In this document: in pieces, positions 23,676 through 32,932 of the stretch | Position numbering within the stretch: position 1 is the first letter of the stretch | How the letters are laid out: the number at the start of each line of letters is the position of its first letter | NCBI GenBank assembly: GCA_900766915.1 | Contig: CAAFXE010000387.1 | Location: 1 to 64,000, forward strand | Direction: 5' to 3' | Source of the DNA: Lachnospiraceae bacterium | Lineage (GTDB): Bacteria; Bacillota; Clostridia; Lachnospirales; Lachnospiraceae | Length of the DNA stretch: 64,000 nt | Made by a program: the position numbers and the translations under genes | Notes under the pieces: generated by a model | Seen by the model: only the letters and a program-made list of their open reading frames with translations | What the model was told of the DNA's origin: nothing | The model's database searches: none

Positions 23676-24122
23676 TTACTGTTTTTCCTTACGCAATCTG
23701 CCGCGGTATTTTTCTTCACACCATTTACATCTGTAAGTCTCCTTGCGCGGATCAGTGAGCACAAATACCTGCTCCAATTCCTGCTCGATGGAGGTAATAC
23801 ATCTTGGGTTTTTACATTTTACCACGTTGACAACTTCCTTCGGAAGCTCCAGAGCCATCTTATCTACAATTTCGGAATCCTTGATGATATTAATGGTAAT
23901 ATTGTGGTCGATAAATCCCAGCACATTCATATCAATAAAATCGATAGGACATTCGATCTTCATAATATCTTTTCTGCCCATTTTATTGCTTCGTGCATTT
24001 TTAATAATGGCAACACAGCAGTCCAACTCATCCAGATGAAGATATTTATAAATATCCATGCTTTTACCGGCCTGAATATGGTCCAGAACAAAGCCTTCCT
24101 GAATCATTCCTACATTTAACAT
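23676..24122 (-). CDS. pyrI: Aspartate carbamoyltransferase regulatory chain
   Basis: 148 aa. An allosteric domain (about 1-100; DHIQAGKSMDIYKYL) and a C-terminal zinc domain with four cysteines: CKNPRC (about 106-111) and CKWC (about 136-139). It binds CTP/ATP and controls the catalytic trimer encoded one base upstream. Length is normal. Confidence 0.95.
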   Translation of the reverse strand: MLNVGMIQEGFVLDHIQAGKSMDIYKYLHLDELDCCVAIIKNARSNKMGRKDIMKIECPIDFIDMNVLGFIDHNITINIIKDSEIVDKMALELPKEVVNVVKCKNPRCITSIEQELEQVFVLTDPRKETYRCKWCEEKYRGRLRKEKQ

Positions 24123-24123
24123 C

Positions 24124-25041
24124 CTACACCTCGATTCCCAGTAATGTGAGGATCAGTGCCATTCGCACATACACTCCATACTGTACCTGTCTGAAATACG
24201 CCGCCCTTGGATCATCATCTACTTCCACTGAGATTTCATTGACTCTCGGCAGCGGATGAAGAACCAGCATGTCCTCTTTTGCCAGGGACATTTTCTTCTT
24301 ATCCAGAATATAGAAATCCTTTAAACGGATATAATCTTCTTCGTTGAAGAAGCGTTCTCTCTGAACGCGAGTCATATAAAGAATGTCCAGATCTCCCATA
24401 ACATCTTCCAGATGCTCCACTTCCCTGTAAGGAACATTTCCTGCATCCAATACATCCTCGCGAATATATTCCGGGATTCTTAATTCTTCCGGAGAAATCA
24501 GTACAAACGAAACACCTTCATAGCGAACCAGCGCTTTAATGAGAGAATGAACGGTACGTCCAAATTTTAGGTCTCCGCAAAGGCCAATCACAAGATGATC
24601 AAGACGTCCTTTTAAGGAACGGATCGTCAAAAGGTCTGTCAATGTCTGTGTCGGGTGCTGATGTCCTCCATCGCCTGCATTGATCACAGGAATGGATGAT
24701 ACACGGGCTGCGACCATGGGTGCACCTTCCTTCGGATGACGCATTGCACAGATATCTGCATAGCAGGAAATCATACGAATCGTATCAGATACGCTTTCCC
24801 CTTTTGCCGCAGAACTGCTGGCTGCCGAAGAAAACCCAAGCACGTTTCCGCCAAGATTCATCATGGCAGCTTCAAAGCTCAGTCTTGTTCTTGTACTTGG
24901 CTCATAAAAAAGTGTAGCCAGTTTTTTCCCTGCACAGGCATGTGCATATTTCTCAGGATTCTTTTCGATATCATTTCCCAGATCCAAAAGGTGATCCAGC
25001 TCTTCTACCGAAAAATCCAAAGGAGTCATTAAATGTCTCAT
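24124..25041 (-). CDS. pyrB: Aspartate carbamoyltransferase catalytic chain
   Basis: 305 aa. The carbamoyl phosphate loop EPSTRTRLSFEAAM (about 48-61) and the HPTQTLTDLLTI block (about 129-140) are intact, as is LHPLPRVNEI near residue 265. It makes N-carbamoyl-aspartate, the committed step of pyrimidine synthesis. pyrB and pyrI form an operon (stop TAG, one base, ATG). A promoter lies directly upstream. Confidence 0.96.
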   Translation of the reverse strand: MRHLMTPLDFSVEELDHLLDLGNDIEKNPEKYAHACAGKKLATLFYEPSTRTRLSFEAAMMNLGGNVLGFSSAASSSAAKGESVSDTIRMISCYADICAMRHPKEGAPMVAARVSSIPVINAGDGGHQHPTQTLTDLLTIRSLKGRLDHLVIGLCGDLKFGRTVHSLIKALVRYEGVSFVLISPEELRIPEYIREDVLDAGNVPYREVEHLEDVMGDLDILYMTRVQRERFFNEEDYIRLKDFYILDKKKMSLAKEDMLVLHPLPRVNEISVEVDDDPRAAYFRQVQYGVYVRMALILTLLGIEV

Positions 25042-25079
25042 TGGTACCTCCTAATATTTAATCATATTGTCAATTATTC

Positions 25080-25108
25080 AGCATACACGAATCTTCATAT
25101 TTTTTCAA
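25080..25108 (-). promoter_or_regulatory. pyrBI promoter
   Basis: On the minus strand -35 TTGAAA (25103-25108), 17 bases, -10 TATGCT (25080-25085), starting only 3 bases after the mscS stop. No PyrR-type attenuator is visible in the 38-base leader. Confidence 0.6.
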
Positions 25109-25110
25109 GA

Positions 25111-26010
25111 TTAAGAATTTGATAAATGCACATCTAACTGGTTAAATGGGATTTCGATGCCTTCTGCATCAAAGGAAAGCTTCACATTCTCTGTGAGGCG
25201 GAATTTCACATCCCAGTACCTTTCTGTTGGAACCCATACACGAAGGATCATATTAACAGAGCTTTCTCCCAGATCGGATACCATAGCCACCGGTGCCTTT
25301 GCACATGCTTCGTCCTGTTTTACCACATCCTGATCCTTCATAGCTGTCTCAAGGAGAATCTCTTTTGCTTTTTTAATATCTCCGTTGTAGGAAATTCCTA
25401 CCGGAATATCAAGACGGCGCTGTGTCTGTGCAGTCACATTGATAAGACTGTTATCCGCCAGCTGACCGTTGGGGATGATGACTCTTCTGTTATCTGCGGT
25501 AAGTAAGGCTGTGTAAAACAGCTGGATCTCACTGACTGTTCCTTCCAGGCCGCCCTGGATAATGTAATCTCCAACCTTAAATGGTTTGATTAAAAGAATG
25601 ATCACACCACCCGCAAAATTGGAAAGGCTCCCCTGAAGCGCAAGACCAATGGCAACGCCTACAGAACCAATGGCAGCTACAATGGATGTAGTCTGCACAC
25701 CGAATTTTTGCAGAATGCTTAATGCAAGCAATATGTATAAGCCATATTTTACAAGGGAATCCAGAAACTGGATCAGACCCGTATCTGCATTATTTCGCTC
25801 CAGGGAGCGTCTAAGAAGCTTTCGAATCCATCCAATCAGCTTTAAGCCGATAATGATGATCACAAAGGCAGCCGCTACCTGGAGTATAAAATCCAATAAT
25901 TTTGGGAAAAATTCATCCAGCCAGCGTCCAAACCTGCTGATTTCTTCTTTTACTTCTGTTACATCTGTGATATCTATCACATTATCTGCAACTGCTAATA
26001 ATTTGTTCAT
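25111..26010 (-). CDS. mscS: Small-conductance mechanosensitive channel, MscS family
   Basis: 299 aa. Three membrane helices, with the pore-lining third helix in AIGSVGVAIGLALQGSLSNFAGG (about 108-130). Next comes the beta domain GVIILLIKPFKVGDYI and an alpha/beta C-terminal domain. It opens under membrane tension to release solutes during osmotic downshock. The ligA stop overlaps its AGGAGG site, so the two are translationally linked. Confidence 0.93.
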   Translation of the reverse strand: MNKLLAVADNVIDITDVTEVKEEISRFGRWLDEFFPKLLDFILQVAAAFVIIIIGLKLIGWIRKLLRRSLERNNADTGLIQFLDSLVKYGLYILLALSILQKFGVQTTSIVAAIGSVGVAIGLALQGSLSNFAGGVIILLIKPFKVGDYIIQGGLEGTVSEIQLFYTALLTADNRRVIIPNGQLADNSLINVTAQTQRRLDIPVGISYNGDIKKAKEILLETAMKDQDVVKQDEACAKAPVAMVSDLGESSVNMILRVWVPTERYWDVKFRLTENVKLSFDAEGIEIPFNQLDVHLSNS

Positions 26011-26019
26011 AACTTCCTC

Positions 26020-27978
26020 CTATGCTTCCAGCATTTTTATAAATTCTTCCTCCGAAATGATCGGAATGCCAAGCTCTTTGGCCTTTTTATTTTTTGATGA
26101 ATTTGAGGTGGTATCATTATTGATCAGGTAATTTGTTTTGGAGGTTACACTTCCGGTTACCTTGCCTCCTCTTTCTTCAATCACAGCTTTTACTTCATTG
26201 CGGTTTGCGAAATGTTCCACACTTCCGGTGATACAAAAGGTAATCCCCTCAAAAATCTGTGTCCGGTTATTTTCTTCCGGTTTTTCCAACGTAATCTGTG
26301 CCAGAAGATGATCCAGGATCTTTTGATTTTTTTCATTCCGGAAATATTCTGCAATTGCTTTTGCAATAACTTCTCCGATGCCGTCAATGGATGATAGTTC
26401 CTCCACAGAGGCTCCCCGCAATGCATCCAGATCATAATGATACTGCTTTGCCAGCACTTTTGCATTGGCAACTCCGATGTTCGGAATGCCAAGGGCATAA
26501 ATAAGCCGTGGCAGGGTGGTATTTCTTGCTTTTTCCACACTGGCCAGAAGATTTTTACAGGACTTTTCCCCAAAACCTTCCAGGTTTTCAATCTCTTTCT
26601 GATAACGGGACAGGCAGAAGATATCTGCAAATTCATGAATAAAGCCCCTGGCAATAAATTTTTCCAGCGTTGCTTCCGATAAGCCTTCCATATTCATGGC
26701 ATCCCTGCTTACAAAAAGCGTGAAGGACTTGATCTTTTTTGCCTCACATTCCGGATTGGTACAATACAGAGCCTTTGCATCCGCCACCTGTCTTACCATA
26801 GTCTCTCCGCCACAGGTAGGACAATATTTTGGCGGCTTAACCATACCGCTTCTTGTCTTATTTTCGGCAATCTGCGGAATGATCATATTCGCCTTATAGA
26901 CCTCAATGGTATCTCCGATTCCAAGCTCCAGCCCTTCCATCACACTGAGATTGTGTACCGAAGCGCGGGATACGGTAGTGCCCTCCAGCTCCACCGGTTC
27001 AAAAATGGCAACCGGATTGATAAGCCCCGTTCTGGAAGGACTCCATTCAATTCCCAGCAAAGTAGTTTCCCGAATCTCATCTGCCCATTTAAAGGCAATG
27101 GAGTTCCTTGGAAATTTTGCAGTTCTTCCCAGACTGTCTCCATAGGCAATATCATCATAGACTGCCACCAGACCATCGGAAGGAAAATCATTGGATGTAA
27201 TCCGACCTGCAAAACCCAAAACGCTCTCCTCCAGGGTATCCTTTGTGACTACTTCATATTCAACAATGTCAAATCCCTGATTTTTCAGCCATAAAAGCTG
27301 CTGCTCTCTGGAATTATGAAACTCTGCACCTTCTGCTTTCACAAGAGAAAATGCAAAAAAGTTTACATTTCTTCTGGCTGTGATCTCGTTGTTCAGCTGA
27401 CGAACAGAGCCACTGCACAGATTTCGCGGATTTTTGTATTTTGCATCCACATCTTCAATAGTCTCATTGATCTTATAAAAATCGGAATAGGTAATGACTG
27501 CTTCTCCGCGAAGCACCACCTGACCCCTGTGGGGAATCGTAAGCGGTACATTTTTAAAAACTCTGGCATTGTTGGTAATGACCTCACCAACCTCTCCGTT
27601 TCCTCTTGTAACTGCCTTGGCAAGTTTTCCATCCTCATAGGTCAGTACAATGGTAAGTCCGTCAAGCTTCCAGGAAAGCAGGGTCTTTTGATCTCCCACC
27701 CATTCCTTTAAAGCCTGCACATCTTTTGTCTTATCCAGAGAAAGCATGGGGCTTTCATGCCGCTCCTTGGGAAGCTCTGTAAGCACCTCGTATCCAACAT
27801 TGACGGTAGGACTGGATGCCAGCACCACACCGGTTTCTTTTTCCAGTGCCAAAAGCTCATCATAAAGGGCATCATACTCAAAATTGCTCATGATTTCCGA
27901 TGCATCCTGATAGTAAGCTTTGGAAGCTTCATTTAATTTTTTTACAAGATCATTCATCTTTTCAAGTTTCTGATTCAT
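26020..27978 (-). CDS. ligA: NAD-dependent DNA ligase
   Basis: About 652 aa. The adenylated lysine is in LSWKLDGLT (KxDG, about 110). OB fold, a four-cysteine zinc finger (CPTCGG and CTNPEC, about 390-415), helix-hairpin-helix repeats (about 440-560) and a C-terminal BRCT domain (about 575-652) follow in the standard order. It seals nicks in replication and repair. I chose the ATG at 27978 with GAGGA upstream; starts at 27984 or 27957 are possible. The start overlaps the end of the rluF-like gene. Confidence 0.95.
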   Translation of the reverse strand: MNQKLEKMNDLVKKLNEASKAYYQDASEIMSNFEYDALYDELLALEKETGVVLASSPTVNVGYEVLTELPKERHESPMLSLDKTKDVQALKEWVGDQKTLLSWKLDGLTIVLTYEDGKLAKAVTRGNGEVGEVITNNARVFKNVPLTIPHRGQVVLRGEAVITYSDFYKINETIEDVDAKYKNPRNLCSGSVRQLNNEITARRNVNFFAFSLVKAEGAEFHNSREQQLLWLKNQGFDIVEYEVVTKDTLEESVLGFAGRITSNDFPSDGLVAVYDDIAYGDSLGRTAKFPRNSIAFKWADEIRETTLLGIEWSPSRTGLINPVAIFEPVELEGTTVSRASVHNLSVMEGLELGIGDTIEVYKANMIIPQIAENKTRSGMVKPPKYCPTCGGETMVRQVADAKALYCTNPECEAKKIKSFTLFVSRDAMNMEGLSEATLEKFIARGFIHEFADIFCLSRYQKEIENLEGFGEKSCKNLLASVEKARNTTLPRLIYALGIPNIGVANAKVLAKQYHYDLDALRGASVEELSSIDGIGEVIAKAIAEYFRNEKNQKILDHLLAQITLEKPEENNRTQIFEGITFCITGSVEHFANRNEVKAVIEERGGKVTGSVTSKTNYLINNDTTSNSSKNKKAKELGIPIISEEEFIKMLEA

Positions 27979-28702
27979 GGACATTCCTCACAGTCTCGCT
28001 GGATGAATCCTTCAAAAGTTCCAGCAGTTCTTTCATTTCCTTCGGTGTCACTTCCCGGTAAGCACCCACTTTCAGGTCATCCAGTCTGATATTTAAGATT
28101 CTGACACGCTTTAGCCTTTGCACCTGAAATCCAAAGACCTCACACATTCTTCGGATCTGGCGGTTATACCCCTGGGTCAATATGATTCTGAAGCTGCATT
28201 TCCCTGTCTGCTCCACCTGACAGGGTCTGGTCGTTACTTCCAGCTCCTTTAAATAAACAGGTTCCGACATCCCTTTTAGAAAGTTTTCATTTACCGGCCT
28301 GTTCACCGTTACCAGATATTCCTTCTCATGACGATTCCCTGCCCGCATGATCTTATTGACAAGGTCTCCCTGATTCGTCAAAAGGATCAGGCCTTCGGAA
28401 TCCTTATCCAGCCTTCCTACAGGGTACACCCTGCTGGAATAATTGACAAAGTCCACAATATTGTGTTTCACGGCTTTGCTGGCTGTACATTCGATCCCCC
28501 GGGGCTTGTTTAATGCAAGAAGTACCGGCCGGTCCTTCTTTGTAAGCACTTTTTTGCCGACTCGCACCTCCTGCCCTTCTTCCACCAAGGCTCCAAGACC
28601 GGCCCTGACACCATCTACATAGACCTTACCGGCAGCTATCAACCGGTCAGCTTCTCTTCTGGAGCAATAGCCCATCTCACTTAAGCATTTATTTAACCTC
28701 AT
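27962..28702 (-). CDS. rluF: RsuA/RluB/RluF-family 23S rRNA pseudouridine synthase
   Basis: 246 aa. An S4 RNA-binding domain (about 1-60; MRLNKCLSEMGYCSRREAD) and a catalytic domain with the aspartate in VGRLDKDSEGL (about 96-106). The HEKEYLVTVNRPVN segment is closest to RluF, which modifies U2604 of 23S rRNA in E. coli; RluB or RluE-like activity cannot be excluded. First gene of an rluF-ligA-mscS unit. Confidence 0.88.
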   Translation of the reverse strand: MRLNKCLSEMGYCSRREADRLIAAGKVYVDGVRAGLGALVEEGQEVRVGKKVLTKKDRPVLLALNKPRGIECTASKAVKHNIVDFVNYSSRVYPVGRLDKDSEGLILLTNQGDLVNKIMRAGNRHEKEYLVTVNRPVNENFLKGMSEPVYLKELEVTTRPCQVEQTGKCSFRIILTQGYNRQIRRMCEVFGFQVQRLKRVRILNIRLDDLKVGAYREVTPKEMKELLELLKDSSSETVRNVHESET

Positions 28703-28728
28703 GTTTTACATTCCTTTTGATATTCCAA

Positions 28729-28760
28729 AATAGCTGTCCGGAATTTACCGGGCAGCTATT
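28729..28760 (-). terminator. Terminator of the SH3 protein gene
   Basis: AATAGCTG and CAGCTATT plus CCGG/CCGG pair around AATTTA, followed by T4 on the minus strand. It begins 2 bases after the stop of the SH3 gene. Confidence 0.7.
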
Positions 28761-28762
28761 CT

Positions 28763-30031
28763 TTAATGTACATCTACTAAAAATTCTGTTTTGCAGTATC
28801 CAACAACTCCATTGTAGTTAATCTTACTCCAGCCATCGCTGTAATTTTCAATCACCTCTACAAGCTCTCTTGTGTAGCCGGTTGCAAGTCTTTCACTGTC
28901 TGTAGAACGCTCAGCTCTGATTCGCACGCTTTCCTTAAACTGCATCTTTTTATTGACAGCCGTAACGGAAGCATCATTGTTGGCAGGCTCTTCCCCGTCC
29001 TGAGTTTCCTGTGCAGGCTCTTCTGTCTGTGTTTCCACCGGAAGCATTGGAACACCTTCGGTACTTGTTAAAAACTCTGTTTTACAGAATCCTACGGTAC
29101 CGCTGTACTCAATCTTACTCCAGCCATCTTCATAGCTTGCATAAACCTTCACTTCTGTTCCGCTGATAATGGTAGCAAGCATTCTGCTGTCGGTAGAATG
29201 TCCTTCTCTGATACGAATACCGTCATTTACCGTAGTCTTAACCGGTTCGGAGAGTTCCTTCGTATTGTCCACCTCAGCTGCTGTATCTGTTTCCTGGGTT
29301 TCTGAAGAGCTTTCTGCTTCCTTCTGGGCTTCTAACATTGCCTGGGCAAATTTACCCAAATCTTCATTCTCTTCTACAAGCTGCTGGTATCTGGCATCTA
29401 CATCAGCAATCACAGAGGCAACGTCATCCTCAGCAGCAAGCTGCAGCACATAATCTGTCAGCTCTTCCGAAGCGTCTCCATTAAAGATACGGTAATCTCC
29501 GTCCTCGCCCCGGAATACATAAAGTGCCATAATACCCGGAGCCGGTGTGGCAATGTTGTAAAATTTCATCTCGTAGGAAGCAAATACCACAAAGGTGTTG
29601 TCCTCCAGACCCTTTTTGGTATAGCAAACAATATCATTATAGGATTCTACATAATCCTTCTTTTTTTCAATGACTTTGATTTCTTCATCAGTTAAGACAT
29701 CCACCACATCCTCTACCAATGGAATATCTCCTGTAGAAAGTCCGTGAAAATACTTTAAAATCAGTGTATTGATTTCCTCATAAGCATCTGTTTCCAGTGG
29801 ATTTTCCTCTACCGGTTCCTGCTGCTGTTCAACCTTTACTTCTGTTCCTTCTTCAGTTGCCGGCTTCTTTGAAGCTCCTTTAACGATCAGTGTGATCACC
29901 AGTGCAAGAACCACAATCAGGATCACAACGGCTAAAAATATTTTTCTATGGTCAAGGTCCTTCCAATGGATATCGGAAACATCCCCAATAATGCTCTTTT
30001 TCAGCTTCTCAAATACTTTCTTTAAATTCAT
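28763..30031 (-). CDS. Membrane-anchored protein with two bacterial SH3 domains
   Basis: 422 aa. A cytoplasmic N-terminal segment, one membrane helix (about 30-52) and an extracellular helical domain (about 75-230). Two SH3b domains follow at about 263-325 and 362-420, each with a VRIR/IRIR-type strand and DGWSKI(E/N)Y...GVVGYCKTEFL-like ending. SH3b domains commonly bind peptidoglycan, so a cell-envelope sensing or scaffolding role is likely. The linkers are rich in Glu, Gln and Thr. No enzymatic domain is visible. Confidence 0.8.
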   Translation of the reverse strand: MNLKKVFEKLKKSIIGDVSDIHWKDLDHRKIFLAVVILIVVLALVITLIVKGASKKPATEEGTEVKVEQQQEPVEENPLETDAYEEINTLILKYFHGLSTGDIPLVEDVVDVLTDEEIKVIEKKKDYVESYNDIVCYTKKGLEDNTFVVFASYEMKFYNIATPAPGIMALYVFRGEDGDYRIFNGDASEELTDYVLQLAAEDDVASVIADVDARYQQLVEENEDLGKFAQAMLEAQKEAESSSETQETDTAAEVDNTKELSEPVKTTVNDGIRIREGHSTDSRMLATIISGTEVKVYASYEDGWSKIEYSGTVGFCKTEFLTSTEGVPMLPVETQTEEPAQETQDGEEPANNDASVTAVNKKMQFKESVRIRAERSTDSERLATGYTRELVEVIENYSDGWSKINYNGVVGYCKTEFLVDVH

Positions 30032-30112
30032 GAAATCCTCCCTTTTTTTATTTTACAAATGCTTCTAAACAAAGATTTTTTAGCAAACTCCCCATATTAT
30101 GCTCAAAAAAAA

Positions 30113-30186
30113 TGCACCTGACTGGATTCGAACCAGCGACACCTGGCGTCGGAGGCCAGTGCTCTATCCAACTGAGCTACAAGTGC
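30113..30186 (-). tRNA. tRNA-Arg, anticodon CCG
   Basis: A 74-nt cloverleaf on the minus strand. It has a 7-bp acceptor (GCACTTG with CAGGTGC), a D arm beginning GCTCAGTTGG, anticodon stem CTGGC/GCCAG with loop CTCCGAC (anticodon CCG) and a T arm with TTCGAAT. It reads the CGG codon. CCA is not encoded: the discriminator A is followed at once by T8, which probably ends the transcript. Confidence 0.97.
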
Positions 30187-30209
30187 ATACCTTTTACAAG
30201 GACTTCCTT

Positions 30210-30238
30210 ATCATACACCAAAAGAGCGGGACTTTCAA
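30210..30238 (-). promoter_or_regulatory. tRNA-Arg promoter
   Basis: On the minus strand -35 TTGAAA (30233-30238), 17 bases, -10 TATGAT (30210-30215), about 24 bases upstream of the tRNA. The -35 box lies in the loop of the terminator of the preceding gene. Confidence 0.7.
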
Positions 30239-30248
30239 GTCCCACTCT
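30219..30248 (-). terminator. Terminator upstream of the tRNA, overlapping its promoter
   Basis: On the minus strand AGAGTGGGACTT and AAGTCCCGCTCT pair (one G-U) with a tight loop and T4. It should end the DUF5688 transcript while its loop supplies TTGAAA for the tRNA promoter. Confidence 0.6.
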
Positions 30249-30310
30249 GAAATTTGTTACAATTATTTTTATTTTGTAACTTTTTTGTCACATTTTCGTC
30301 ATATTAAAAG

Positions 30311-31177
30311 TTATAAAACAGATAACTGTTCACCGTCAAAAAAATATACATTGTCCGAGAGAACCTCATCCTTTGCCACATGATTTTCATTCACCTCGTG
30401 AACAATTTCTTTCATATTTTCAACAGAAAGAAACGGTTCCCAGGGCACGATCAGAAATTCATGGATGCTTGATGGAATGAGATAATATTTTCCTCCCACA
30501 TATCCATAGATTTTCTCCGGCATCCGGTCATACAGGATCACTCCGGCTCCATTCATCCCCCTGGAATTGCTAAGAACGATCAGAGGGCTGGGAGCTACCA
30601 TTCCTCCGGCGTATTTGCGTGCATAAGTATCCATAGGCATCAATACATGAGGAAACAATCGCGGTGTATTCTGTCTGGCACATTCATAAAGAACGGATAT
30701 GGGAATCTTCCAATAATCCATATGGGAATTTTTAATCAGAACAGAGCATCTCCCCACATCGCTTTCGGAAATCAACAGATAGAATACAATGGACAGGTCG
30801 TAAATGGGAAGATTTGGCACATCCTTTAAAAGCTCCTGATTCTGTTTCGCATTGATGAGGCGGTAAACAATTTTTGATTTTACCCTGTTAAAATCAAGAA
30901 TTTCTTCATAATTCCATTCAGGCACAAACTCTGCCTCTCTGCTCTTCTTTACAATTTGTGCCGCCAGTTCCTCCAAAGGTTTCCCTGCCAGAAATTTTTC
31001 ATAAAATTCCTGAAGATAAATCACCGGTGCAATTTTTTCTCCATTTTTTCTGATGGAGATTCCTCTGGCAATCACACCATTAATTTTGAGAATCTCCTGC
31101 ATTTCCACAGATTCCGATTCATCAATCTGCTCTTCAATATACCTCGTCACTGACAAAATAAATTGATCGTAATTCAT
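30311..31177 (-). CDS. DUF5688-family protein of unknown function
   Basis: 288 aa, soluble, no signal peptide. The layout (an N-terminal helical part, then RLINAKQNQELLKDVPNLPIYDL and VVF-like strands, then a C-terminal segment YLIPSSIHEFLIVP) matches a family abundant in Lachnospiraceae and often carried in several copies. Its function is unknown. It stands alone between efp and a tRNA. Confidence 0.65.
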   Translation of the reverse strand: MNYDQFILSVTRYIEEQIDESESVEMQEILKINGVIARGISIRKNGEKIAPVIYLQEFYEKFLAGKPLEELAAQIVKKSREAEFVPEWNYEEILDFNRVKSKIVYRLINAKQNQELLKDVPNLPIYDLSIVFYLLISESDVGRCSVLIKNSHMDYWKIPISVLYECARQNTPRLFPHVLMPMDTYARKYAGGMVAPSPLIVLSNSRGMNGAGVILYDRMPEKIYGYVGGKYYLIPSSIHEFLIVPWEPFLSVENMKEIVHEVNENHVAKDEVLSDNVYFFDGEQLSVL

Positions 31178-31345
31178 AAAAATACCTCTCGTATAAATTT
31201 ATTTAAAAATGCGAACCCCTCAACGCACTTTTATTCCAGTATGTTGTGTACTAATTACAGTGGCTTTTAAGTTTTGTCGTATAATTGGAAAACATGATGC
31301 GAACGCATCAAAAAACAGATATATAATAAGATGACTCATAGAGTA

Positions 31346-31377
31346 TACAGATTCCGCCCCGAAGCGCGGAACCTGTA
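31346..31377 (-). terminator. Strong hairpin after efp
   Basis: On the minus strand the 12-base arms TACAGGTTCCGC and GCGGAATCTGTA pair (one G-U) around a short loop, 15 bases after the efp stop. No T tract follows, so it may protect the 3' end or terminate only weakly. The rest of the gap 31178-31345 holds a 14-base palindrome at 31296-31309 and nothing else I can name. Confidence 0.45.
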
Positions 31378-31391
31378 GTTTCTTACAAAAA

Positions 31392-31949
31392 TTAAGCTCT
31401 GGAGAGATATTCTCCTGTTCTTGTATCGATTTTGATTTTTTCACCCTGTTCGATAAATAATGGTACGTATACAACAGCACCTGTTTCTACAGTTGCAGGT
31501 TTTGTAGCACCTGTTGCTGTATCGCCTTTAAATCCAGGTTCTGTATCTGTGATCTCAAGTTCTACAAATAATGGTGGTTCTACTGCGAATACTTTTCCAT
31601 TGTGAGAACATACTTTTACCATTTCATTTTCTTTCACGAATTTTAAGGAATCTCCGATATCTTCGCTGTTTAATGCGATCTGATCATAAGTTTCCACATT
31701 CATGAAATGGAATAAATCCCCATCAGAATACAGATACTGCATATCCACACGGTCAATACGAGCCTGTGGGAATTTTTCTGTAGGTCTGAAAGTTTTTTCA
31801 ATAACACCACCGCTGATGATGTTTTTTAATTTTGTTCTAACGAAAGCAGCACCTTTACCTGGTTTTACGTGCTGAAATTCTAAAATCTGAACAACATTAC
31901 CCTCAATTTCCAGTGTAACGCCGTTTCTGAAATCGCCTGCTGAAATCAT
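31392..31949 (-). CDS. efp: Elongation factor P
   Basis: 185 aa, three beta-barrel domains. The loop HVKPGKGAAFVRTKLKN (about 27-43) carries the lysine that enters the ribosome. Typical segments SGGVIEKTFRPTEK and TDTEPGFKGDTATGATKPA are present. It relieves stalling at proline runs. Length is normal. Confidence 0.97.
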   Translation of the reverse strand: MISAGDFRNGVTLEIEGNVVQILEFQHVKPGKGAAFVRTKLKNIISGGVIEKTFRPTEKFPQARIDRVDMQYLYSDGDLFHFMNVETYDQIALNSEDIGDSLKFVKENEMVKVCSHNGKVFAVEPPLFVELEITDTEPGFKGDTATGATKPATVETGAVVYVPLFIEQGEKIKIDTRTGEYLSRA

Positions 31950-32015
31950 ATTTCTATTTCCTCCTTAAGAATGCTGTGTGAGGCTTTTCCTTCGATTTTC
32001 CTCATACCTTTTTAC

Positions 32016-32044
32016 ATTTTATAATAATATGTTACAGATTTCAA
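32016..32044 (-). promoter_or_regulatory. efp promoter
   Basis: On the minus strand -35 TTGAAA (32039-32044), 17 bases, -10 TAAAAT (32016-32021), about 65 bases before the efp start. Confidence 0.6.
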
Positions 32045-32233
32045 CTATTTTCCGTTTTTCTGACTCATTTTTTTCATGAAGCCCGAATCAATACACGATT
32101 GAGACCTGTAATAACCCCAAAAATGTGCTGCTCAAATTAGAATTCAACAGGAAAGATATGCAATAGATGTTTGCAAATCCCCTGCACTTTCGATATACTG
32201 AAACTATATTGCAACAGAAAAGAGGTTACACTT

Positions 32234-32881
32234 ATGCCATTTAAATTTACAGGAAAGTTTTTCTCTATTATGGGATATCTTGCCAGCTTTATTACCATAA
32301 ATCTACTCTGTATCCTTTGCTGTATTCCTGTGGTTACCGCGGGACCGTCCATTTGCGCCATGTATTACTGTATGTTTAAAATTTTCCGCAAAGACGAGAT
32401 ACGTCCCTTCAATGAATTTTTTCACAGCTTCAAAAGCAATTTCAGGCAAGGCTGTATTTTACAGATCATTGTGCTGTTTGTCGGCTCTGTCCTCTATTTT
32501 GATTTGAAGCTTTCCCTCTACGCCTTCAAGACAGGCATGCTCTTCAAAATAACCACCATCCTTCTTATGATCGTTGCCTTTGTATTTCTTCTGATGCTTA
32601 CCATGCTCTATCCGGTGCAGGCACAATTTACGAATACATTAAAAAACACCTTTAAAAATGCGTTGTTTTTAGCACTTTCCCATCTGCCCTATGCATTGAT
32701 CATGCTGATTCTCAACGCACTGCCTGTTATTCTTCTGGTGGTATGGATGAATGCCTTCCTCTTTATGATACCGTTCTACGTATTTTTAGGATTTTCCACG
32801 GTATGCTTCCTGAACTGCTTTTTCCTGAAAAAGATATTCCGCCCGTATTTGCCGGAAGAAAAAACAATCGAAGAATCATAA
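32234..32881 (+). CDS. DUF624 (YesL-like) membrane protein
   Basis: 215 aa from the ATG at 32234, preceded by AGAGG; an in-frame extension to 32171 has no ribosome site. Five to six membrane helices. The N-terminal ITINLLCILCCIPVVTAGPS is the hallmark of the DUF624/YesL family, whose members usually sit beside CUT1 sugar ABC transporters, as here next to the sialic acid cluster. Molecular role unknown. It converges with nanA and shares its terminator. Confidence 0.85.
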   Translation: MPFKFTGKFFSIMGYLASFITINLLCILCCIPVVTAGPSICAMYYCMFKIFRKDEIRPFNEFFHSFKSNFRQGCILQIIVLFVGSVLYFDLKLSLYAFKTGMLFKITTILLMIVAFVFLLMLTMLYPVQAQFTNTLKNTFKNALFLALSHLPYALIMLILNALPVILLVVWMNAFLFMIPFYVFLGFSTVCFLNCFFLKKIFRPYLPEEKTIEES

Positions 32882-32884
32882 TAA

Positions 32885-32921
32885 AAAACCCTCTGCCTGT
32901 CTCTTGACGGCAGAGGGTTTT
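32885..32921. terminator. Bidirectional terminator between DUF624 gene and nanA
   Basis: AAAACCCTCTGCC and GGCAGAGGGTTTT form a 13-bp stem with a short loop, with A/T runs on both sides. It closes both converging genes. Confidence 0.9.
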
Positions 32922-32932
32922 CTAAAAAAGCC

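Noticed and set aside
31220..31480. Minus-strand frame overlapping the efp 3' end
   Set aside because: It crosses the hairpin after efp and overlaps efp in another frame; no ribosome site.
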